A stretch of 6,650 nucleotides of DNA from the NCBI GenBank assembly GCA_913041775.1, contig CAJWJW010000075.1, forward strand, positions 1-6,650, read 5' to 3'. The notes below the pieces were generated by a model, which was not told the origin of the DNA, did not search any database, and saw only the letters and a program-made list of their open reading frames with translations. The position numbers and the translations under genes are program-made. The DNA is from an uncultured Flavobacteriales bacterium (GTDB taxonomy: Bacteria; Bacteroidota; Bacteroidia; Flavobacteriales; UBA7430). The first letter of the stretch is position 1; each line of letters starts with the position of its first letter. Positions 1-6,120 of the stretch are shown here, in pieces.

Positions 1-1003
1 ATAAATAGGTGTAATCCTCATATTGAGAACCTGTATACCAAGCAATAAAGAATTCCGTTGCATAGGCTACAGCGACAATTCCACCTGTTAAAATAATTAC
101 AATATTCATATACTCTACATGTAAACGAGTAATATATGCCTCTAGATTGGTTACTTTACGCATTATTCCTAATAAGGTTTGTACCATTGCAAATCCTGAG
201 AATATTGCTCCTGCTACAAAATAAGGTGGAAAAATTGTTGAGTGCCAACCTGGATTAATTGATGTTGCGAAATCCATTGATACAATTGTATGCACAGAAA
301 GTACTAATGGGGTTGCCAATCCAGCTAAAACCAATGATACTTCTTCAAAACGTTGCCAATCTTTAGCTCTACCTGACCATCCAAAAGATAATAAAGAATA
401 TATTTTCTTTTGAAACGGTTTTACAGCCCTATCACGAATCATTGCAAAATCTGGCAACAATCCTGTCCACCAAAAAACTAATGATACAGATAAATATGTA
501 GAGATGGCAAATACATCCCATAATAAGGGTGAGTTAAAGTTTACCCACAATGATCCAAATTGATTTGGAAGTGGCAATACCCAATAAGCATTCCAAGGGC
601 GTCCCATGTGAATAATAGGAAATAAACCCGCTTGAAAAACTGCAAATATTGTCATTGCTTCTGCAGAACGGTTAATTGCCATTCTCCATTTTTGACGGAA
701 TAACAACAATACTGCTGAGATTAAAGTACCTGCATGACCAATCCCTACCCACCATACGAAATTGGTGATATCCCAAGCCCATCCAATGTTCTTATTTAAC
801 CCCCAAACTCCAATACCAGTTCCAACAGTATAAAAAATACATCCAAATCCCCAAAGCATTGCTGATAAAGAAATATAAAATGCGATATACCAGTTCTTAT
901 TTGCTTTTCCTTCAATAGGTCTAGCGATGTCTTCGGTAATATCATGGTAACTTTTGTGACCTAATATTAAGGGCTCTCTTATGGGTGCTTCGTAATGAGA
1001 CAT
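1..1003 (-). CDS. actC: Alternative complex III subunit ActC, NrfD/PsrC-like quinol-oxidising membrane protein (partial, C-terminus off the left edge)
   Basis: This is an integral membrane subunit of alternative complex III, proposed from family knowledge to carry a quinol-binding site and pass electrons to the Fe-S clusters of ActB. Translating the minus strand from 1003 gives 334 open codons to the window edge. About seven hydrophobic segments are visible, near residues 39-60, 77-102, 118-137, 160-184, 218-243, 258-280 and 298-322. The N-terminus (MSHYEAPIREPLILG) and the WWVGIGHAGTLISA stretch around residues 84-97, with His90, are what I recognise as ActC-like. There is no signal peptide, as expected for a polytopic protein. 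The ATG at 1003 is well supported because an in-frame TAA lies at 1007-1009, two codons upstream. The gene starts 21 bases after the actB stop and so is probably co-transcribed. Family members are roughly 450-480 residues, so about a quarter to a third is missing. NrfD-family paralogues (including ActF) look alike, but position directly after actB favours ActC. Confidence 0.93.
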   Translation of the reverse strand, partial: MSHYEAPIREPLILGHKSYHDITEDIARPIEGKANKNWYIAFYISLSAMLWGFGCIFYTVGTGIGVWGLNKNIGWAWDITNFVWWVGIGHAGTLISAVLLLFRQKWRMAINRSAEAMTIFAVFQAGLFPIIHMGRPWNAYWVLPLPNQFGSLWVNFNSPLLWDVFAISTYLSVSLVFWWTGLLPDFAMIRDRAVKPFQKKIYSLLSFGWSGRAKDWQRFEEVSLVLAGLATPLVLSVHTIVSMDFATSINPGWHSTIFPPYFVAGAIFSGFAMVQTLLGIMRKVTNLEAYITRLHVEYMNIVIILTGGIVAVAYATEFFIAWYTGSQYEDYTYL

Positions 1004-1024
1004 ATGTTATATCTTAAATTTTAA

Positions 1025-4000
1025 TTACGCTTCGTTTGTATTTCTAACTTTCACTTGATATACTACATTCGGTTTCGTTTGTAGATAATCTAATACGTGA
1101 TAGGCTCTTTTATCTGCTGCCAAGGGCACTATAGGGTCCTCTTCATTATTTACATCTCCAAACACCATAGCTCCTGTTGAACATGCTGCTGCACAAGCAC
1201 AAGCGTCGTTGAAATCATCATTTCCTACCTTTCTTCCTTCTTTCTTAGCTTTTAAAATAACCGCTTGAGTAGATTGAATACAAAAAGAACATTTTTCCAT
1301 AACTCCTCTTGAACGAACTACCACATCTGGATTTAAAACCATTTTTCCATAGTCGTTATTCATATTAAAATCAAACTCCTTGTTATCTGAATAACTAAAC
1401 CAGTTAAAACGACGAACTCTATACGGACAGTTATTTGCACAATACCTAGTTCCTACACATCTATTGTATGTCATTTGATTCTGACCTTGACGACCATGTG
1501 TTGTCGCAGCAACTGGACAAACAGTCTCACATGGAGCATGGTTACAATGCTGACACATCATTGGCTGGAAAGCAACTTGTGGGTTTTCAGCTTCAGTTTC
1601 TAAAGCAGCATACATTGCTCCGTCTCCAAGGCCTAAACTATCTTTTGCAAACTCCCTAATAGATTGTGAATTCGGTTCTTTATTGTAAACTTCGTTAAAT
1701 TTTGCTTCAACTCCAGAAGAATAGTAACGGTCTATACGCAACCAGTGCATATCTCTACCAACTCTAACTTCTTTTTTACCAACTACAGGAACATTATTTT
1801 CTGCATGACACGCAATAACACAGGCTCCACAACCGGTACAAGAAGTTAAATCTATAGATAGATTAAAGTGATGCCCAATTTCTCTGTTATGCTCTTCCCA
1901 TAAATCAATAGATTTAGCCTCTACTTCTTGATGATCATATGAAACCATAGCCGGAACATTCCAACCATTCTTATGATCTTTAGGATCTATAGTTGTATAA
2001 TCTTTTAATGTTGTTTCTTTTAAAATATCATGTCTTCCAGCTATTGTTTTTTGAACTTGCGTACAAGCGAATTCATGAACAGCACCTGATGTTTTCTCGA
2101 TAGAAACTCCATACTGAACATTGTTAGAATCAGCATATAATGTATAGGCATTTACTCCTACTTGCATTTCTTCTTTCAAGTTGGTTTTTCTACCATACCC
2201 TAATGCCAATCCAATTGAACCTGGAGCTTGACCTGGCTGAACCATTACTGGAACATTTTCTAAGGAGACACCATTTACAGAAACTGTTGCGTAATTTCCA
2301 TTGATAGCTCCATTATCTTTTACTGGATTTGTAAATCCTAATTCTCTGGCATCTGCCATAGAAACAGTTACATAATTATCCCAAGCTGCTCGTGTAATTG
2401 GATCTGGAAATTCTTGCAACCAAGGATTATTTGCTTGCTTTCCGTCACCTATCGCTGTAGAAGAAAATAAGGTTAATTCAAATTCTGATGTTTTTGTTGC
2501 TTTTTTCAAAGCATTGGCAACTGAAACAACATCTATTGAGCTCTTTGAAACTTTATTTGAAACTTCTCTTGTAAAGAATCCATCATGTAAAGCTTTATTC
2601 CATGATTTCCCTCCTAATATGTTTGATGACCAATATGCTTTTAAATAATCATGATACGATACAGTATTTCCTGACCATTTTAATAATACTTCTTGTAATT
2701 GAGCAGTATTAAATAAATTTTGAATGGTAGGCTGCACCAATCCGTAATTTCCTTCTGTCATCATAACATCTCCCCATGACTCTAGAAAATGAGTCATTGG
2801 TAATGTGTATTGAGTCACATTTGCTGTAGCATCATTTTGAACTGACATTGCTACGGATAAGTTTAATTTTTTAGTTGCTTCAGCAAATTCTGTACCCACA
2901 GATAAATTATAAACTGGATCTACATTGTAGGTAAGTAAGCCTTTTACTTTTCCAGCTTTCATATCGGCTACAACTTGAGCTAAGTCAGTATCGTTTCCTT
3001 TTCTAATGTGTAATGGATTAGCTGCATCAAATACGATACTTTGTAATACATCATTTATGGCAAAGGCAATTAATTGTGCGTTTTTGTCTGAAGAACCTGA
3101 AACTACAACTCCGTGAGAACCTGATTTCTTTAAAGCTGAAGCTACGTCTTTGATGTATGCATCTACTGGAGTTGCTTTAGATGGCAAACTCGACCCAGTA
3201 ATTGTATTGTATAGATTAATTAAAGCAAATACTTGATCTGATGGTTTTGTAACTACTCGTTTATCTGCATTGGCTCCTGTTAGAGACATGTTAGCCTCAA
3301 ATTGAACAAGGTAAGACATGTGTCCTGAATCTGGATTTCTGCTTGCTGCATATCCTTTTTCAAATCCACCTTGCCAGTCACCTATAAAATCTGCACCAAA
3401 AGAAACAATGGTCTGTGCTTTTTCAAAATGATAGTTTGGCAGTGCTCTTTGACCAAACATTGCTTCAAAAGCGTCTGCAGTTCCACTTTCTGAAATTGCA
3501 TCATAAACGACATGTTTCACATTTGGATATGCCACTATAAATTCTGAAATGATTTTTTCTGTAGAAGGGCTCGCTAAAGTTCCTGTTAATAAAACAACAG
3601 ATTCATTTGCTTCTTTTAACTGAGCTAATTCTTGACCAATTTCACTATGAGCTGTATTCCAAGATATAGTTGTTTCTCCTTTTCTAGGCTCTTTTAATCT
3701 AAGTTGTTCGTCATATAAAGATAAAACTGAAGCCTGAACTCTTGCATTGGTGCTTCCGTTAGCATCTTTATTTGGCATAATTAAAAGAGGACGACCTTCA
3801 CGAGTTTTTACTAAAACATTCGCAAAATCATATCCGTCAGCAATAGTACTTGCATACCAATCCGCAACACCTAAGATAGTATCATGTGGTTTTACTACGT
3901 AAGGAATCGATTTTTTAACCGGCCCCTCACAGGCTGCTAATGTTGCAGCAGCAGTTGTAAATCCAACATATTTTAGAAAATCTCTTCTGGATGTAGATGA

Positions 4001-4138
4001 GTTTTCTAACGTTTCTTTATCTCCTAAAAATTCATCTGTAGGTATTTCTTCTACAAATTCATTTTTACTTAGCGTTTCAACAATAGAACTACCTTTGAGT
4101 TCCTCAACACTTTGCCAGTATTTTTTGTTTGAAGCCAT
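1025..4138 (-). CDS. actB: Alternative complex III subunit ActB: molybdopterin-oxidoreductase-like domain fused to a four-cluster ferredoxin domain
   Basis: This is the large periplasmic iron-sulfur subunit (1037 aa) of alternative complex III, relaying electrons from quinol to the hemes. Residues 1-70 form the extended Tat leader typical of this family: a KYWQSVEEL segment, then the twin-arginine motif SRRDFLK (Arg51-Arg52), a hydrophobic stretch and LAAC (Cys70), a possible lipobox. Residues ~75-690 resemble a molybdopterin oxidoreductase but contain no cysteine between 70 and 692, so no N-terminal cluster ligands; the family is described as lacking the molybdenum cofactor. Residues ~757-1000 hold four cysteine groups: C767/770/773/777, C862/865/870/874, C894/900/904 (three ligands only) and C950/953 with C982/986. 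This fits three [4Fe-4S] and one [3Fe-4S] cluster. The ATG lies 27 bases after the actA stop, with an A/G-rich AAGAAG stretch upstream. The gene is full length, with no frameshift seen. It is well matched to its neighbours actA and actC. Confidence 0.96.
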   Translation of the reverse strand: MASNKKYWQSVEELKGSSIVETLSKNEFVEEIPTDEFLGDKETLENSSTSRRDFLKYVGFTTAAATLAACEGPVKKSIPYVVKPHDTILGVADWYASTIADGYDFANVLVKTREGRPLLIMPNKDANGSTNARVQASVLSLYDEQLRLKEPRKGETTISWNTAHSEIGQELAQLKEANESVVLLTGTLASPSTEKIISEFIVAYPNVKHVVYDAISESGTADAFEAMFGQRALPNYHFEKAQTIVSFGADFIGDWQGGFEKGYAASRNPDSGHMSYLVQFEANMSLTGANADKRVVTKPSDQVFALINLYNTITGSSLPSKATPVDAYIKDVASALKKSGSHGVVVSGSSDKNAQLIAFAINDVLQSIVFDAANPLHIRKGNDTDLAQVVADMKAGKVKGLLTYNVDPVYNLSVGTEFAEATKKLNLSVAMSVQNDATANVTQYTLPMTHFLESWGDVMMTEGNYGLVQPTIQNLFNTAQLQEVLLKWSGNTVSYHDYLKAYWSSNILGGKSWNKALHDGFFTREVSNKVSKSSIDVVSVANALKKATKTSEFELTLFSSTAIGDGKQANNPWLQEFPDPITRAAWDNYVTVSMADARELGFTNPVKDNGAINGNYATVSVNGVSLENVPVMVQPGQAPGSIGLALGYGRKTNLKEEMQVGVNAYTLYADSNNVQYGVSIEKTSGAVHEFACTQVQKTIAGRHDILKETTLKDYTTIDPKDHKNGWNVPAMVSYDHQEVEAKSIDLWEEHNREIGHHFNLSIDLTSCTGCGACVIACHAENNVPVVGKKEVRVGRDMHWLRIDRYYSSGVEAKFNEVYNKEPNSQSIREFAKDSLGLGDGAMYAALETEAENPQVAFQPMMCQHCNHAPCETVCPVAATTHGRQGQNQMTYNRCVGTRYCANNCPYRVRRFNWFSYSDNKEFDFNMNNDYGKMVLNPDVVVRSRGVMEKCSFCIQSTQAVILKAKKEGRKVGNDDFNDACACAAACSTGAMVFGDVNNEEDPIVPLAADKRAYHVLDYLQTKPNVVYQVKVRNTNEA

Positions 4139-4165
4139 TTATATAGAATTTATCTTCTTATTTTA

Positions 4166-5458
4166 TTAATGATGACACTTACCACACTCGATTCCACCTA
4201 ACTGAGCTATAGTTACTTCTTTAGTACCATACTTCTCTGCCAATTGCTTGTGTATTTTCTCGTAATAAGGATTTCCTTTTAAATCTACGTTGGTCTCTCT
4301 ATGACAATCAATACACCATCCCATGGTTAGTGGTGAGTATTGATACATTTCATCCATCTCTTCTACAGGACCATGACATTGCTTACAATCTATACCTGCC
4401 ACCGTTACGTGTTGCGCGTGTACAAAGTTTACGTGATCTGGTAAGTTATGAATACGAATCCATTTGATAGGTTTGGTTTCTCCTGTGTACTCTAAATTTT
4501 CTGCATCCCAACCAGCAGCATCATATATTTTCTGAATCTCCTTATCTAGCTCTTTTTTTCGTAAAATAATTCCGTCGTACTCTACTTCTGTTCCTTCTGC
4601 TACCTCAGCAATATTCATATGACAATTCATACAAACATTTACAGAGGGTATACCAGAATGTTTACTATGCTTTGCAGAAGAATGACAGTATTGACAATCT
4701 ACTTTATTTTCTCCAGCATGAATTTTGTGAGAAAAAGCGATTGGCTGCACTGGCTTATATCCTTGGTCTACTCCAACACTAAATAAAGTACCAAAGCCAA
4801 AATAGGCTCCAGTTAATAACAAGAAAATTGTTCCAACTACGTGTAAAAATGTATTTTGTTGTATCCCAGCCCAAACTTCTTTGAGTGAGCCTAAAGAATT
4901 TGGTGTTTTTGGCGCTCCTTGTAATTCACTAATTGTTTTAAGTAAAGTTGCAATAATTAAAAAGGCACAAATAACAATCGCCGCTAAAACATATAGCAAC
5001 CAACCTGGTCCCTTTTTTTGACCTCCAGTAGCTACCACGGTTCCAGCTGGAACTACTTTTACTGGATCACCTACGTCTGTGTAATAAAGTATATCATCTA
5101 TTTGAGTGTCTGTCAACTGACCAAAAGAAGACATTACAGAACCCTTGTACTCTTTAAAAATAGCAATCGCATCTCTATCACCAGAAGCTCTTAAAGCTGC
5201 ATTGTTTTTGATCCAAGCTTTTAACCAGTCGTTTTCTCTTCTTTCTGTAACCCCTCCTAAAGCAGGACCTACATGTTTCTTCTCTAATTTATGACAAGAA
5301 GCACACAAGCTTCTAAATAAAGTTCTCCCTTCTTTTTGGCGAGCTGCATCCACAGATTCTTGTGCCATCGTAGAAAAACTCAAAGAAAATAATAGTAGAA
5401 ATGTAAAACTTTTAAGAAGTACGTTGGTTAGTCTTTTGTGCAGATATACACTTTTCAT
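4166..5458 (-). CDS. actA: Alternative complex III subunit ActA, multiheme cytochrome c with fused N-terminal monoheme domain (six CxxCH)
   Basis: This is the periplasmic, membrane-anchored cytochrome c subunit of alternative complex III (430 aa from the ATG at 5458). Residues 1-32 look like a signal peptide ending TMA|QES. Residues ~38-130 form a class I-like cytochrome domain with CASCH (52-56) and a candidate Met109 axial ligand (VMSSF). Two hydrophobic segments follow, at about 152-173 and 204-228. The C-terminal part carries five more heme sites: CQYCH (255-259), CMNCH (276-280), CKQCH (358-362), CIDCH (382-386) and CGKCH (425-429), with a final His430. The stretch HNLPDHVNFVHAQH (~337-350) is characteristic of the ActA pentaheme region. 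A GTG two codons upstream (5464) is in frame and could extend the protein to 432 aa; I prefer the ATG because the following Lys-containing leader is a normal signal peptide start. It is the first gene of the act operon, followed 27 bases later by actB. Confidence 0.93.
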   Translation of the reverse strand: MKSVYLHKRLTNVLLKSFTFLLLFSLSFSTMAQESVDAARQKEGRTLFRSLCASCHKLEKKHVGPALGGVTERRENDWLKAWIKNNAALRASGDRDAIAIFKEYKGSVMSSFGQLTDTQIDDILYYTDVGDPVKVVPAGTVVATGGQKKGPGWLLYVLAAIVICAFLIIATLLKTISELQGAPKTPNSLGSLKEVWAGIQQNTFLHVVGTIFLLLTGAYFGFGTLFSVGVDQGYKPVQPIAFSHKIHAGENKVDCQYCHSSAKHSKHSGIPSVNVCMNCHMNIAEVAEGTEVEYDGIILRKKELDKEIQKIYDAAGWDAENLEYTGETKPIKWIRIHNLPDHVNFVHAQHVTVAGIDCKQCHGPVEEMDEMYQYSPLTMGWCIDCHRETNVDLKGNPYYEKIHKQLAEKYGTKEVTIAQLGGIECGKCHH

Positions 5459-5502
5459 ATTCACAAACTATTAGTTTAGTATCAAATTACTATAATTTCT
5501 AA

Positions 5503-5520
5503 CTAAAATTGGCCTAAAAT
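5503..5520. repeat. Short tandem-spaced direct repeat CTAAAAT, 11-bp period
   Basis: CTAAAAT occurs at 5503-5509 and again at 5514-5520, one helical turn apart, separated by TGGC. It lies in the predicted untranslated leader of actA, downstream of the candidate act promoter. Such spacing can present two half-sites on one face of the helix, but the repeat is short and AT-rich, so any function is speculative. Confidence 0.3.
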
Positions 5521-5540
5521 ACCCATCTTTATTAGATGCA

Positions 5541-5571
5541 CAAAAGTAGTACATATATGTAAATTTTGAAA
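5541..5571 (-). promoter_or_regulatory. Candidate promoter of the act operon (Bacteroidota-type -33/-7)
   Basis: On the minus strand TACTTTTG (5548-5541) matches the Bacteroidota primary sigma factor -7 consensus TAnnTTTG exactly. TTTC (5571-5568), one base from the -33 consensus TTTG, lies 19 bases upstream, which is the usual spacing. This is the only TAnnTTTG match I found on this strand in the intergenic region. Initiation would fall near 5534, giving a 5' leader of about 75 bases before the actA ATG. The match is by eye in AT-rich DNA, so the initiation point is inference. Confidence 0.55.
5550..5561. repeat. 12-bp perfect palindrome inside the act promoter spacer
   Basis: TACATATATGTA reads the same on both strands and lies between the proposed -33 and -7 elements of the act promoter. 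A dimeric regulator bound there would block RNA polymerase, so an operator is possible. The alternating AT core and AT-rich surroundings make a chance palindrome quite possible. No second copy was noticed in the window. Confidence 0.4.
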
Positions 5572-5648
5572 TGCTAATGAGCTGTTAAATACTAATTTAT
5601 ATTTGTTCTAAATAAGGTTGTTTTACAATTTATTTATGATGAAGTTGT

Positions 5649-5656
5649 TAACTTTG
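5649..5656 (+). promoter_or_regulatory. Candidate -7 element for the SPOR-domain gene
   Basis: TAACTTTG matches the Bacteroidota -7 consensus TAnnTTTG and ends 16 bases before the ATG at 5673, implying a very short leader of roughly 10 bases. No TTG sits at the usual 19-21 base distance upstream; the nearest, at 5618-5620, is 28 bases away. A second exact -7 match, TATATTTG at 5598-5605, would give a leader of about 60 bases but also lacks a well-spaced -33. Either could be the real site, or the region may hold an unrecognised one. Confidence 0.4.
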
Positions 5657-5672
5657 TAAAGAATAATTTTTT

Positions 5673-6041
5673 ATGAAAAAATCAATAATATTAGGCTGTT
5701 TTTTATTTGTGTGTATTTTCACAACTCAAACTATCTTTTCTCAGTCAGAAAAATCTGATAATAAATTAGTTAGCGAATTTATTTCAAAAAAAAGAGCATT
5801 TAATAAAGAGTTTAGCTACGGGTTTAGAATCCAGTTATACAACGGGTTTGAGGAAGAGGCAAAAAAAACAAGAGGGAAATTTAAGATTGATTTTCCTGAA
5901 ACAAAAACATATATAATATATAGTCAACCTGAGTGGAAAATACAAGTTGGATTTTATAAAACGAAGCTTGAAGCTGACCGAGCTTTACTAAATTTTAAAA
6001 GAAAATATCAAAGTGCTATTGTTATTCCTCTTGGTAAATAA
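5673..6041 (+). CDS. Small secreted SPOR-domain protein
   Basis: This 122-aa protein has an N-terminal signal peptide: Lys2-Lys3, a hydrophobic core to about residue 18, and probable cleavage around residues 22-24 (IFSQ). Residues ~48-118 form a SPOR domain, visible as two related halves: YGFRIQLYNG (49-58) and WKIQVGFYKTKLEADRALLNF (88-108) followed by YQSAIVIP. SPOR domains bind peptidoglycan, typically strands lacking stem peptides at septa, so a periplasmic cell-wall role is likely, though its specific job is unknown. It has no transmembrane anchor and no lipobox: the leader Cys9 and Cys14 lie within the hydrophobic core, not at a cleavage site. Upstream ATGs at 5636 and 5639 are out of frame, so the ATG at 5673 is the natural start. 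It is transcribed divergently from actA and convergently with infB, so it seems to be a single-gene unit. From memory, a SPOR protein between infB and the act operon is a recurring arrangement in Flavobacteriaceae. Confidence 0.85.
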   Translation: MKKSIILGCFLFVCIFTTQTIFSQSEKSDNKLVSEFISKKRAFNKEFSYGFRIQLYNGFEEEAKKTRGKFKIDFPETKTYIIYSQPEWKIQVGFYKTKLEADRALLNFKRKYQSAIVIPLGK

Positions 6042-6060
6042 AAGGACTATTTAACAAACA

Positions 6061-6110
6061 AAAAAAGCGCTTTATTTATTGACATAAATCAATAAATAAA
6101 GCGCTTTTTT
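6061..6110. terminator. Bidirectional intrinsic terminator between the SPOR gene and infB
   Basis: The arms 6061-6082 and 6089-6110 are perfectly complementary over 22 bp around a 6-base loop (CATAAA). The core GCGC is flanked by an A6 tract on the left and a T6 tract on the right, so each strand ends its hairpin in a U run. It lies 19 bases after the SPOR stop and 10 bases after the infB stop. It can therefore terminate both convergent transcripts. Confidence 0.9.
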
Positions 6111-6120
6111 AGACTGTAAA

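Noticed and set aside
1468..1659. 63-codon plus-strand open frame
   Set aside because: It lies wholly inside actB on the opposite strand, opposite the conserved Fe-S cluster coding region, and its translation shows no recognisable domain or leader. It is a shadow frame.
1025..4138. Catalytic formate dehydrogenase- or polysulfide reductase-type molybdoenzyme
   Set aside because: The molybdopterin-like and ferredoxin-like parts are fused in one chain, the N-terminal cluster cysteines are absent, and the neighbours are the multiheme ActA and NrfD-like ActC. This fits ActB rather than a catalytic molybdoenzyme.
5466..5478. Inverted repeat AAACTA-T-TAGTTT just upstream of the actA start
   Set aside because: With a one-base centre it can only pair about five weak A/T-rich base pairs as a hairpin, too unstable to call a translation control element; likely chance in AT-rich DNA.
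5459..5672. Possible small RNA, riboswitch or small ORF in the intergenic region
   Set aside because: No conserved riboswitch-like helices, no GC-rich structured segment and no small ORF with a plausible start were visible. Only the promoter-like elements and short repeats could be supported.
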